This document shows positions 16,152 through 24,198 of a stretch of 27,957 bases of DNA, piece after piece. Below the pieces are notes generated by a model. That model had not been told where the DNA came from, searched no databases, and saw only the letters and a program-made list of their open reading frames with translations. Where the stretch lies: the NCBI GenBank assembly GCA_934617135.1, contig CAKTUC010000012.1:1-27957 (forward strand). The letters run 5' to 3'. Every line of letters starts with the position of its first letter. Within the stretch, counting starts at the first letter, position 1. Origin of the DNA: an uncultured Collinsella sp. GTDB taxonomy: Bacteria; Actinomycetota; Coriobacteriia; Coriobacteriales; Coriobacteriaceae. The position numbers and the translations under genes are program-made.

Positions 16152-16964
16152 ATGACAGCTATCGATCGAGACCGGGCGCGCGCGGCATTCAAAAGCTACA
16201 CCGATGCCTACGATGCCACCAATCCGCGCATCGCACTCAAGATCGAACATACCTATCACGTGGCAGAAGCGTGCGATGCCGTGGCGTGCGAGCAGAACTG
16301 GTCGACAGAGGATATTGACCTGGCCTGGCTTTGCGGCCTGCTGCACGATATGGGCCGCTTTGAGCAGCTGCGGCGCTGGGACACCTTTAAGGATGCCGAG
16401 AGCATGAGCCATGCGGCACTGGGCGTCGAGGTCCTCTTTGGCGAGAACCCTGCAGACGCGCCCGCCACGACGAGCATCCGAGATTTTATCGATACCGAAG
16501 CGTACGACGAGCTCATCCGCTCGAGCATCGCCTATCACAGCGACTTTCGCCTACCGGCGCAACTCGACGAGCGCACGCGGCGCTTCTGCGATATCGTGCG
16601 CGATGGCGACAAGGTCGACATTATGCGCACCATTGCCGACAGCACCGTCGACACCGTCCTAAAGGTGGATGAGGACACGTTTCTCGCCAGCCACTTCTCG
16701 ACACCGACGCTGGCCGCCTTTGACGAGCACCGCTGCGTCGCACGCGATGAACGCGACGAGTCCGCAGACTACCTGGTGGGACTCATCTGCTTTATGTTTG
16801 AGCTCGTCTATCCGGCAAGCCGCGCGCTGGCGCGCGAGCAGGGCGATATCTACCGCCTGCTCGACGCGCCCTTTGGCATTACGCGCCCCTTTACCGATCC
16901 CGCCGCTCAAGCGACCTGGGAGCGCCTAAAGGACGAGATGCGCGACTGGCTGGCGCGCGCCTAG
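16152..16964 (+). CDS. HD-domain metal-dependent phosphohydrolase
   Basis: A 270-residue soluble protein of the HD superfamily. The metal ligands are visible: His36 in HTYHVAEA, the paired His65-Asp66 in LAWLCGLLHDMGRF, a further His in IAYHSDFRLP, and an Asp in IVRDGDKVDIMR. Such proteins hydrolyse nucleotides or phosphoesters; the substrate is not shown by the sequence. The ATG follows AGGAAG. Its stop codon TAG (16962-16964) overlaps the stop of the converging etfA (16961-16963), so there is no room for a terminator between the two genes. Confidence 0.88.
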   Translation: MTAIDRDRARAAFKSYTDAYDATNPRIALKIEHTYHVAEACDAVACEQNWSTEDIDLAWLCGLLHDMGRFEQLRRWDTFKDAESMSHAALGVEVLFGENPADAPATTSIRDFIDTEAYDELIRSSIAYHSDFRLPAQLDERTRRFCDIVRDGDKVDIMRTIADSTVDTVLKVDEDTFLASHFSTPTLAAFDEHRCVARDERDESADYLVGLICFMFELVYPASRALAREQGDIYRLLDAPFGITRPFTDPAAQATWERLKDEMRDWLARA

Positions 16965-18166
16965 CGCTCAAGCTGGGCTAGCAGTTCCTCGACGACCTCG
17001 ACGGCATCACCGACAACCTTATACTGGGCAGCACCAAAGATGGGGGCATCCGGGTCCTCGTTGATGGCGATAATGCACTCCGACCCACCGATGCCGGCAA
17101 GATGCTGGATAGCGCCCGAAACACCGATACTCACGAGAAGCTTGGGCGAAACCGATACGCCCGTCTGGCCAATCTGATGGCGATACTCCAACCAGCCGGC
17201 CTCCACCACGGGGCGCGTGCAGCCGAGCTCGGCACCGAGGGCTTCGGCAAGCTTTCTCATCAGCGGCAGATTTTTCTTGGAGCCGATACCGCGGCCCACC
17301 ACAACCAGGCGCTCGGCATCGGCGATCGAGGCCTGCTGTCCCCACTCCTCGGCAGGGATTGAGATCTCGACACGAGCCTTGGCGTCTTCTGCAAGCGCCA
17401 CCTGGGTGATCGTGCCGGAACGACCGTAGTCGAAGTCGGGCGCCTTAAAGATGCCGGGTCGCACCGTTGCCATCTGGGGACGGTGATTGGGGCAGACGAT
17501 GGTGGCCATCAGGTTGCCGCCAAACGCCGGACGTGTCTGCTGCAGCAGTCCCGTCTCCGTATCCATCGAAAGTACGGTGCAGTCAGCCGTAAGGCCCGTC
17601 TGCAGGCGCACGGCAACGCCGGGTGCCAGTTCGCGGCCAAAGGCGGTCGCACCGTACAGAATGGCCTCGGGCTTGCGCTCGGCCACCAAATCGCAGATCA
17701 GCCGGGCGTAGACCTCCGCATCGTTTTGGCGCAGGCGCTCGTCGCGACAGACCATAACTTCATCAGCACCGGCGCAAACCAAATGCTCCAGATCACCGAG
17801 AGAACCCTCGGGGCCCATACCGACCAGCGCCACCAAGCGGCAGCTGCGGGCATCGGCAAGCTCGCGGCCCTTGCCCATAAGCTCATATGCCACGGGAGCC
17901 GCCGTATCGTGCTCGTCGGTCTGCACGAATACCCAAATGTCTCGATATGCATCGAGGTCCGCTACGCCAGCGGCCTCGTCACGCTCGATCGAGATGGCGT
18001 TGACGGGACAGGCGTCGACGCATCCACCGCACAGGATACAGCCATCGGTCACACGGGCGCAGCGATTGGGGCGCTCGCCTTCCACCACAATGCCGCCCGA
18101 GGCGCAGGCGCGAACGCAGCGACCGCAGCCGATACAGGCTTCGCTATCGATAATCAGTCCGCTCAT
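16961..18166 (-). CDS. etfA: Electron transfer flavoprotein alpha subunit with N-terminal two-cluster ferredoxin domain
   Basis: The 401-residue product has an 8Fe ferredoxin domain at its front (Cys11, 14, 17, 21 and Cys43, 46, 49, 53), then the ETF alpha N-domain and the FAD-binding C-domain with VVVGRGIGSKKN and VSIGVSGAIQHLAGI. ETF alpha with extra ferredoxin clusters is known from electron-bifurcating systems such as caffeyl-CoA reductase and the lactate dehydrogenase complex of Acetobacterium. Its ATG directly follows the etfB stop codon (no gap), with a GGGG ribosome site inside etfB. It is the last gene of a dehydrogenase-etfB-etfA operon. Electron flow between ferredoxin, NAD and an organic acid is the likely role. 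Confidence 0.93.
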   Translation of the reverse strand: MSGLIIDSEACIGCGRCVRACASGGIVVEGERPNRCARVTDGCILCGGCVDACPVNAISIERDEAAGVADLDAYRDIWVFVQTDEHDTAAPVAYELMGKGRELADARSCRLVALVGMGPEGSLGDLEHLVCAGADEVMVCRDERLRQNDAEVYARLICDLVAERKPEAILYGATAFGRELAPGVAVRLQTGLTADCTVLSMDTETGLLQQTRPAFGGNLMATIVCPNHRPQMATVRPGIFKAPDFDYGRSGTITQVALAEDAKARVEISIPAEEWGQQASIADAERLVVVGRGIGSKKNLPLMRKLAEALGAELGCTRPVVEAGWLEYRHQIGQTGVSVSPKLLVSIGVSGAIQHLAGIGGSECIIAINEDPDAPIFGAAQYKVVGDAVEVVEELLAQLER

Positions 18167-18988
18167 CTATGCCATCCCCTCGATAATCTTGGCAAGTTTT
18201 GCCGCCTGCTCGGACGCCGTTCCCTCAACAGCCTCACACGTTTGGTCGCGGTCAGGCACAAACGAGCGGACGACCTGCGTCGGCGATCCGGCAAGGCCAC
18301 AACGCGAGGGATCGGCGTTCACGTCGGCAGCACTGACCACACGCACGTCCGCCTCCTCGGCCGCACGAATACCGGCGATGCTCGGCATGCGCAGCTGACC
18401 GATCTCCTTAGCGGTCGTCATCGCACACGGCATCTCAAGATAGACCGTCTCTTCACCGGCATCGCATCCGTGAACGAGCGCCAGCGAACCGCACGTCGTG
18501 AAGCCCGCGCTCTGCACGCAGCTCACATCGGTCACGCAAGGAATCTCGAAGGCGCCGGCAAGCTCGGGGCCGATCTGCGCCGTATCGCCGTCCACCGCCA
18601 TCTTGCCGCAGATAAGCAGATCGAAGTCCTCGTCAAGCGCCTCGATGCCGCATTTGAGGGCATAGGTGGTGGCCAGGGTATCGGCACCTGCAAAGGCGCG
18701 ATCGGTTAGCAGCAGCGCGTCGTCGGCGCCACGTGCGATGCAGTCGCGCAGCAGCGATTCGGTCGCGGGAATACCCATCGACACCACCGTCACGCGAACA
18801 TCCATGCCAAAGCCGATAAAGTCGTCCTTCAACGCCAGCGCGCATTCCAGAGCGCTTGCATCGAACGGGTTAATGACCGCCTGCTTGCCATCGCGCACGA
18901 TGGTATTGGTCTTGGGGTCCATCTTGACCTCGGTGCTGCCCGGCACCGCCTTGACGCACACCACCATATGGAAATCGCTCATCTTCAC
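18167..18988 (-). CDS. etfB: Electron transfer flavoprotein beta subunit
   Basis: A 273-residue ETF beta. It has MVVCVKAVPGSTEVKMDP at the start and INPFDASALECALALKD, the usual beta-subunit signature, then the nucleotide-binding region with LLTDRAFAGADTLATTYAL. It forms a dimer with EtfA. The first start is GTG at 18988, whose GTGA overlaps the stop of the upstream dehydrogenase gene, a coupled junction; an ATG at 18982 two codons on is an alternative, and both use the same AAAGGGGG. The order dehydrogenase, etfB, etfA suggests one functional complex. Confidence 0.93.
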   Translation of the reverse strand: MKMSDFHMVVCVKAVPGSTEVKMDPKTNTIVRDGKQAVINPFDASALECALALKDDFIGFGMDVRVTVVSMGIPATESLLRDCIARGADDALLLTDRAFAGADTLATTYALKCGIEALDEDFDLLICGKMAVDGDTAQIGPELAGAFEIPCVTDVSCVQSAGFTTCGSLALVHGCDAGEETVYLEMPCAMTTAKEIGQLRMPSIAGIRAAEEADVRVVSAADVNADPSRCGLAGSPTQVVRSFVPDRDQTCEAVEGTASEQAAKLAKIIEGMA

Positions 18989-20586
18989 GCGCCCCCTTTC
19001 TGGACGAGCCCATCCAAGAGCTTCTCCGAAAACAGGTTACCGCGACCCAGCTGCCCGGCAGGATCGAGCTGGAGCTTGAGCCGCGCCGACTCGACCATGG
19101 CCTCGTGGCCGTACATCGTCTCCAGGAAGCCCGCCTTGATCTTGCCGACGCCGTGTTCGGCGGAGACGGCGCCGCCCATGGCCGTGACCTCGGAAGCCCA
19201 CTGGGCAAAGAGTTCTCCGCCGCGGCGGTAATCCTGCGCATCGCGCGGCAGAATGTTCACATGCAGATGGTTGTTACCGATGTGCCCCCAGGCGGCAGAC
19301 TCAAGCCCGCTTTCGGCCAACGTGCGGCGATAGAGGGCGATGACATCGGCCAAGCGTGCGTTGGGCACCGACATGTCCGAGCCCAGTTTGGTGATGGTGG
19401 GATCCGTGCGGCGACGCTCGTCGATGAGCATGTTGACGCTCTCGGGCACCGCATGGCGGAAGAATCGCTGACACTCGCGATCGACCTCGGTGCGCGCGAC
19501 CCATGTCGCATCGTCGCTGCCGCCCGCAAGCTCCAGTACCCACCCCAAGTGATACAGCTCCTCAGTCGCCTGGGCTTCATCGTCGCAGTCGAGCTCCACG
19601 TAGACACAGACCTTGACGTCTTTGTCGAGCGCCGGCAGCGAGGCGAACGCGGTCGACTGTTCACGCTGACGACGCAGGATATCCAGGGCGCCCGCATCGA
19701 AATATTCGATGGCAGCCGCGTGGGACAGGACGGGACGCACAGAATCGGTGAAGGACACAGCCTTATCTTCGCTGTCAAAGAAGCAGCTCACACCCCAAAC
19801 GACCGCAGGCGCCGCCTGCAGGGCAATCTCGAGCTCGGTGATGACGCCGAGTGTGCCACACGCACCGATAAACAGATCGATGGCATCCATATCGTCAGCA
19901 ACGAAATAGCCCGAAGCGTTTTTGGTCTTGGGCATGGTGTAGTCGGGAAGGTCGAGCTCGAGCGTGCGGCCCTGCACCGTGACGAGCGAAAGGCGACGAC
20001 CCTGTGCAAAAACCTCGCCACGGTGAAGCTCGAGCAGGTCGCCATCGGTCAGCACGACATGAAGGCCCGTGACGTGAGGGCGCATGGGGCCGTAAGCGTA
20101 GCTACGGGCGCCGGAAGCGTTGCATGCCGCCATACCGCCCAAGCAGGCAGATGCCTCGGTGGGATCGGTAGGAAAGAATTGCTCGGGAGCTTCCTGGAAC
20201 TCCTCGTAGGCCTCAAGCGATGCCTGGTCCCAGCCGGCAGTCGGCAGCACTTTCTTGCCCAGTTGCTTGCGCAGCTCAGACAGCACGACGCCGGGCGCCA
20301 CGCGCAAAAGAAAGCGGCCCTGCTCATCGCGGCGAATGCCTAGGTAGCGATTCATGCGGGAAGTATTGAGAATGTGACCGCCATGAGGCACGGCGCCGGC
20401 GGCAAGACCGGTCCGGGCACCCTGAACCGTCACCGGGACACGCTCGGCATGGAGCTTTTTCAAAATGGCGCGGACCTCGTCCTCCGTTGTCGGAAACGAG
20501 ATGCTCGAGGCCTCGCCCGATGTGCGAGACTCATCGCGGCCATACTCCTCGAACTCGTCGGTGAAGGGTTTGATGGTTGCAGACAC
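18985..20586 (-). CDS. FAD-linked 2-hydroxyacid dehydrogenase (GlcD / D-lactate dehydrogenase type)
   Basis: A 533-residue flavoprotein of the vanillyl-alcohol-oxidase superfamily. The FAD-binding domain (about residues 30-210) contains VPVTVQGARTGLAAGAVPHGG and CLGGMAACNASGARSYAYG; the C-terminal FAD-oxidase domain has the conserved GHIGNNHLHVNILP and AVSAEHGVGKIK. Family members oxidise D-lactate, glycolate or similar hydroxyacids. The GTG start has AAAGGGGGA six bases upstream. As first gene before etfB and etfA it resembles LctD of the confurcating lactate dehydrogenase complex, although it is longer than that protein as I recall it. It could act on lactate, glycolate or another hydroxyacid. 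Confidence 0.92.
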   Translation of the reverse strand: MSATIKPFTDEFEEYGRDESRTSGEASSISFPTTEDEVRAILKKLHAERVPVTVQGARTGLAAGAVPHGGHILNTSRMNRYLGIRRDEQGRFLLRVAPGVVLSELRKQLGKKVLPTAGWDQASLEAYEEFQEAPEQFFPTDPTEASACLGGMAACNASGARSYAYGPMRPHVTGLHVVLTDGDLLELHRGEVFAQGRRLSLVTVQGRTLELDLPDYTMPKTKNASGYFVADDMDAIDLFIGACGTLGVITELEIALQAAPAVVWGVSCFFDSEDKAVSFTDSVRPVLSHAAAIEYFDAGALDILRRQREQSTAFASLPALDKDVKVCVYVELDCDDEAQATEELYHLGWVLELAGGSDDATWVARTEVDRECQRFFRHAVPESVNMLIDERRRTDPTITKLGSDMSVPNARLADVIALYRRTLAESGLESAAWGHIGNNHLHVNILPRDAQDYRRGGELFAQWASEVTAMGGAVSAEHGVGKIKAGFLETMYGHEAMVESARLKLQLDPAGQLGRGNLFSEKLLDGLVQKGGA

Positions 20587-20932
20587 GCGAACTCCCCCTT
20601 TAGCTAACTACAGTGTTTGCAGGGAGATGTTACCGCATCGTTTCGTCGACGTGTTCGAGACCGTCTCCATAATTGGCGATTTTTACGTTCGTGCAATTCG
20701 GCGAGCGGCAAGGTTTCCTCGGCAGACGATGCTTTTGACACATGTCGCTTTACCGCCAGCGACCACGCAATTGGCGCTCAAAAAAAGTTGAAGTAATTTT
20801 TACCATCTTTTACCTGCGGAGATGTCAATCCGTCAAGCATTTGGTCAGAAATTGGTCAAGTAGTGACTGATACGGTCGGCATCAACAGCCAAAACCAATG
20901 GAAGTTTTGGCCCCAGAAGCAGGGAGGTTCCC
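20587..20932. other. Gene-free divergent control region with direct repeats
   Basis: No credible gene is visible in these 346 bases. The region separates the dehydrogenase-etf operon (minus) from the 98-residue gene (plus) and should hold both promoters. It contains an A/T-rich stretch (about 20779-20815), a TTGACA at 20735-20740 and, on the plus strand, two TTGGTCA copies (20841-20847, 20852-20858) exactly 11 bp apart, next to two GTCAA copies (20824, 20832). This looks like a regulator binding site. I could not fix a reliable -10 for either direction. Confidence 0.45.
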
Positions 20933-21229
20933 ATGGCATATTACTGGCCCCAGTACGGCGTCGCCATCGAGGTCGACGACGATCCCTATCTCCTGCCTTT
21001 CGACGAAGAGGCGTTCCCCGATACGGCGGTCTACCACGTCACCACCGATGTTATCTGCGACCCCGAGTCGTTCTCGGCGCTCGCCCACCACATCGCGCGT
21101 ATCCACAACATCGAGCTCCCTCACGACTTCGACGAGCTCATCTACTCGCGCCGCCTGATGCTTCACATGCTCTTTGGAGCGGACCCGTCCACGTTCGCAC
21201 GTGTCTACACCACCAAGGACGCCGCATGA
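20933..21229 (+). CDS. Small acidic protein of unknown function (98 aa)
   Basis: Not a family I recognise. The 98-residue soluble product starts MAYYWPQYGVAIEVDDDPYL, is rich in Asp, Glu, His and Tyr, has no signal peptide or membrane segment and contains a single Cys. It has a strong GGGAGG ribosome site five bases before the ATG, and third-position bias like its neighbours, so it is very likely real. Its stop overlaps the start of the next gene as ATGA, so the two are probably translated together. Confidence 0.75.
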   Translation: MAYYWPQYGVAIEVDDDPYLLPFDEEAFPDTAVYHVTTDVICDPESFSALAHHIARIHNIELPHDFDELIYSRRLMLHMLFGADPSTFARVYTTKDAA

Positions 21230-21735
21230 GTGCGAAGAAGCCGCCCCGCCTTGCAGGGCTGGGGCGTCGCAAGAAACTCGTCGTTGCCTGCCTGGCTATC
21301 GTCTGTGCCCTCATCGCCGTAGGGTTATACGCCTGGCAGTCGCAGCCCGTGCCCGAAGCAGGCGCCTCAGTCACGTCGGCAGAGGGTAAATCGCGCCAAG
21401 AAATCCAGGATGAGCTCGACGCCATCGTCCGCGACAACATGATGACGATCTCGGTCGCGCCGGTCGCACAGTTGCAGGAAGGCGGCAAGTTGCGCGTCAA
21501 CGTGCAAAACGTCCAAGATAACAAGTTTCCCCAGCGCTTCCGCGTGATTCAAAACGACGAGACCATCTATGAGTCCGGTGTGGTCGAAGCCGGCAAGACG
21601 GTTGAGACCTGCCCCGCCGGCGATATCCAAGAAGGCGAGGCATATATCGAGATTCAGGCACTCGATACCAAGACCTACGACACCCACGGCAATCCGACGC
21701 GCGTCAAAGTGCGGGTGGCCCAGGCAGAAGGCTAG
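21226..21735 (+). CDS. Membrane-anchored protein with extracytoplasmic domain (169 aa)
   Basis: Not recognised. The 169-residue product has a basic cytoplasmic tail (MSAKKPPRLAGLGRRKK), one hydrophobic segment (about residues 19-38) and an outside domain of ~130 residues, beginning acidic and ending in what looks like a beta-sandwich: KLRVNVQNVQ, FRVIQNDETIYESGVVEAGKTVE and YIEIQALDTKT. There is one Cys outside. It starts at an ATGA overlap with the 98-residue gene and is followed by genes for secreted proteins, so a part in an envelope-associated structure is possible. Confidence 0.78.
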   Translation: MSAKKPPRLAGLGRRKKLVVACLAIVCALIAVGLYAWQSQPVPEAGASVTSAEGKSRQEIQDELDAIVRDNMMTISVAPVAQLQEGGKLRVNVQNVQDNKFPQRFRVIQNDETIYESGVVEAGKTVETCPAGDIQEGEAYIEIQALDTKTYDTHGNPTRVKVRVAQAEG

Positions 21736-21752
21736 TGGCAGACGCGCTCGCA

Positions 21753-21806
21753 GGGGCAGCACCCTGCCCCCCCCATTCGTCCAACCATCACGGAAACAGT
21801 CCGTGA
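21753..21806 (+). promoter_or_regulatory. Two stem-loops before the secreted-protein gene
   Basis: GGGGCAG (21753-21759) pairs with CTGCCCC (21764-21770), and TCACGGA (21788-21794) pairs with TCCGTGA (21800-21806). The second ends just before the AAAGGA ribosome site of the next gene. Neither has a T-run, so they look like leader structures rather than a terminator. Confidence 0.4.
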
Positions 21807-21825
21807 CGAGCAGAAAGGATCGATT

Positions 21826-22428
21826 ATGGACATCACTAGGAACCTGAACGGAGCCAGAGCGCTCGCCGTGGGCGCAGGGCTTGCGCTCGCGCTCGCGATG
21901 GGCGCCGCGCCGACGCCGGCCATGGCAGAGGTGCGTGTTGGAACCACCGATGTGACGGTGAAGGCCGACATTAGCAATGTTTCGTTTAAGGCGCCGACGG
22001 TCATCCCCTTTGCCGCCAAAGCCGACGGAACGCTTGTGGGCCCCTCCGACAATACGATTACCATCGACAACCTCTCGGCATATGGCATCCACGTCACCAA
22101 TATGAAGGTCACGGCCAAGAACGACTGGGCAATCGTTGCAGACGCAAAGGCGGGCTCGGCCCAGAACTCCATCGATTTTAAGGTTGGCCCCGATAAGGCA
22201 GAAAAGGATGCCAGCTCCGCGACTCAGACTACGGGCCTTGATCTTTCCAAAGACGAAAGCTTCGACATGAAGTACAAGGGCATTGCTGACGGAACGGACA
22301 AGATCAAACTCAGCGTGGGCGGGCATGTCGCCCGCGTCACGCGTGACATCTACCACGTCACCGGTACGGGAGATCAAGTAGCAAGCATCACCTGGACGGT
22401 CGAGCCCGGTGCGCATGCCACGTCCTAA
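21826..22428 (+). CDS. Secreted surface protein of unknown function (200 aa)
   Basis: A 200-residue exported protein. A signal peptide with hydrophobic core at residues 12-28 ends in TPAMA, with cleavage likely after Ala34. The mature part is Lys/Asp/Thr/Val-rich and looks all-beta: VTVKADISNVSFKAP, VIPFAAKADGTLVGPSD, ITIDNLSAYGIHVTNMKV and a final SITWTVEPG. The pattern 'IPF...DGT..GPS...I.N.S...I.VTN..V' recalls surface proteins of other gut Actinobacteria that I cannot name with certainty; a WxL-like fold is possible. It has no Cys and no sorting motif. The ATG follows AAAGGA. The next gene overlaps its 3' end. Confidence 0.82.
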   Translation: MDITRNLNGARALAVGAGLALALAMGAAPTPAMAEVRVGTTDVTVKADISNVSFKAPTVIPFAAKADGTLVGPSDNTITIDNLSAYGIHVTNMKVTAKNDWAIVADAKAGSAQNSIDFKVGPDKAEKDASSATQTTGLDLSKDESFDMKYKGIADGTDKIKLSVGGHVARVTRDIYHVTGTGDQVASITWTVEPGAHATS

Positions 22429-22669
22429 GACGATCGCACTGGCCGCCATCGTCGGCATCTTGGCGACCGCACCCGCCATGGCCTTTGCTCAGCAAGAGCA
22501 AGCGCAGGCGGCTACAGAAGTGACCGTTGACCTTTCGGGCCTTGATCGCGACAGCCGTCACGAGCCGCTCGCTCAGACAAGCGACACCCGGCAACTCATT
22601 GCGATAGGCGTCGCCACGGCGGGAGCAGGACTGACGTGTCTTGGCCTGCACATCAAACGCAATCAATAG
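22415..22669 (+). CDS. Small secreted protein with sortase-like C-terminal tail (84 aa)
   Basis: An 84-residue product starting inside the end of the preceding gene (ATG at 22415; a GTG at 22409 is an alternative), so likely translationally coupled. It has an N-terminal signal peptide (IALAAIVGILATAPAMAFA) and a mature part of only about 30 residues before LAQTSD, a hydrophobic helix (LIAIGVATAGAGLTCLGL) and a basic end (HIKRNQ). This layout is that of a cell-wall sorting signal, with LAQTSD in place of LPxTG. Whether a sortase accepts Ser at the cleavage position is unknown; otherwise it is simply a small two-helix membrane protein. Confidence 0.75.
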   Translation: MPRPKTIALAAIVGILATAPAMAFAQQEQAQAATEVTVDLSGLDRDSRHEPLAQTSDTRQLIAIGVATAGAGLTCLGLHIKRNQ

Positions 22670-22708
22670 CCAAGCACGACCGGAGCACGCGGAATAGATA
22701 GGAGAACC

Positions 22709-24109
22709 ATGGCACCCAAACACCTTTTGCCCGTCGCCGCGCTCTGCAGCGCACTGGCGACCGGTACGCCTCTCGCCGCTTGGGCGACGCCCGCCACGGC
22801 AAACTCCTTACCGCAAGCTCTGAGCCCCGTGGCGAATTCGTCGGGCATCGTCGCCTGCCGACGTTTTTTGCTCGCACAGGCCGCGATCCGAACCTCGGGA
22901 TGCCTTCGTCGCAATGCGGACGGCTCGGTAGTCGTGGATACCGAGCGTCCGGATAAGGAGAACGGCCCCCAGGCGGGTTGCGCCATCTGCACATGGAAAT
23001 CGGCCGCAGTCGACGCCGATGGCGACCCATGCGACTTAGAGCTGCGCATCGATATTGACTCGGTCGATGACTCGGCGAACGGGGCGAAGGTCGTCTTCGA
23101 CAGCGCGGCCTATGAAGAAGAAGGAGGGGGTGTATGCCTGGGCTGCGTTCCCTCGAATGTCGATGGCGCGCAGCCCATCATCTCCTTTACGGCATCGCTG
23201 CGACTGACCAAGGCGGACACCGAAGCCATCGCAACGGGAGATGCGCCTTTGCTGTTCTACGCTGGCGACGCGGACGACCAAGAGGCTCAAAGCAATAGGC
23301 AGAAGGGCTCGCTTAACCTCACGCGCGGATCGGAACCCGCCCCCATCAATATCGATACCCAGGCGCAAGGCGTGCAGCGCATTCTCGCCGATCCGGCGCT
23401 GCTCCAAATGACATGGCACGGAGTGGGGTCCGTCGGGATTGCTGCTCCTATATCTAGCGATAATGACAAATCCCCCAAAGACGAGGTCGCAGACGCACCG
23501 GCACATGTTGACGATGCAGACGATGCATCATCAGAAGACAACGCTGCGGCTCCTCTCGAGAAGCCAGACGGCACCGCCACCGAATTAGGCGATTCCCAAC
23601 CGAAAGACGGCCTGGACTTTGCCGCTCCCCCAGATGTCGACGAAGGTAACTGTTGCATGATGGTCGCGCTCGACCACACGGAAACCGTCGATGCCGCAAG
23701 CATTGAGCCAGTCGCTGCCGATGCGCCCCGCCGCAAAAATATCCTCATCGCATTCCCCAATACCGTCGAGCTCGTCTTTTTGCCTTCGGGTGAAGTCGTC
23801 GCGCCTACGGCACTTACAGCAATGGGAGCAAGGAGTGCATCGAACGATATCCAAGCTATCTCGGCACTTGATGCCACAACGACCGCCAAGTTACACCTTT
23901 ATTCCGTTGCAGCAGACGGAACACGAACCGAAGAATTCGACGGAACCAAGCTTTTGGTTCCTCGTCGCATCGGTATCCAAGAAGACTTCCCCTATCAAAT
24001 GGAACTTGAAGGGTTCGATCGTGCACGAGATGCCGACATCATTGCCGCAGCCATCGTATCCCCGCAGCACCTCATGACGCTGCGCTTCGACTTTAGCCCC
24101 GTCCTGTAA
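22709..24109 (+). CDS. Large secreted Cys-pair protein of unknown function (466 aa)
   Basis: Not recognised. A signal peptide (hydrophobic core about residues 5-25, likely cleavage near residue 31) precedes an N-terminal domain with Cys50, Cys65, Cys91/Cys94 (CAIC), Cys108 and Cys143/Cys146 (CLGC), then a low-complexity Asp/Ala/Pro/Glu linker (about 250-312), a CC pair at 315-316 and a C-terminal beta-rich domain with NILIAFPNTVELVFLPSGE. The CxxC pairs suggest disulfide or metal binding outside the cell. No transmembrane anchor or sorting signal ends the protein. AGGAG precedes the ATG. Codon use after about 23400 is less G/C-biased than in the neighbours. It closes the presumed surface-protein operon. 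Confidence 0.8.
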   Translation: MAPKHLLPVAALCSALATGTPLAAWATPATANSLPQALSPVANSSGIVACRRFLLAQAAIRTSGCLRRNADGSVVVDTERPDKENGPQAGCAICTWKSAAVDADGDPCDLELRIDIDSVDDSANGAKVVFDSAAYEEEGGGVCLGCVPSNVDGAQPIISFTASLRLTKADTEAIATGDAPLLFYAGDADDQEAQSNRQKGSLNLTRGSEPAPINIDTQAQGVQRILADPALLQMTWHGVGSVGIAAPISSDNDKSPKDEVADAPAHVDDADDASSEDNAAAPLEKPDGTATELGDSQPKDGLDFAAPPDVDEGNCCMMVALDHTETVDAASIEPVAADAPRRKNILIAFPNTVELVFLPSGEVVAPTALTAMGARSASNDIQAISALDATTTAKLHLYSVAADGTRTEEFDGTKLLVPRRIGIQEDFPYQMELEGFDRARDADIIAAAIVSPQHLMTLRFDFSPVL

Positions 24110-24158
24110 ACCGCTAACCGCCGCTTGACTCGGATACCGAGCGCTCCCCTCCCCGTTC

Positions 24159-24167
24159 TGCTACGAT
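24159..24167 (+). promoter_or_regulatory. Candidate extended -10 of the DUF554 gene
   Basis: TGC-TACGAT fits an extended -10 and stands 31 bases before the ATG. A TTGACT at 24125 is too far away to act as its -35. Confidence 0.3.
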
Positions 24168-24198
24168 TGCCGCGTTGGCATCAATTGCAGGAGGGTTC

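Noticed and set aside
17483..20343. Long plus-strand frames opposite etfA, etfB and the dehydrogenase
   Set aside because: Antisense shadows: no family motifs, no ribosome sites, composition set by the genes on the minus strand.
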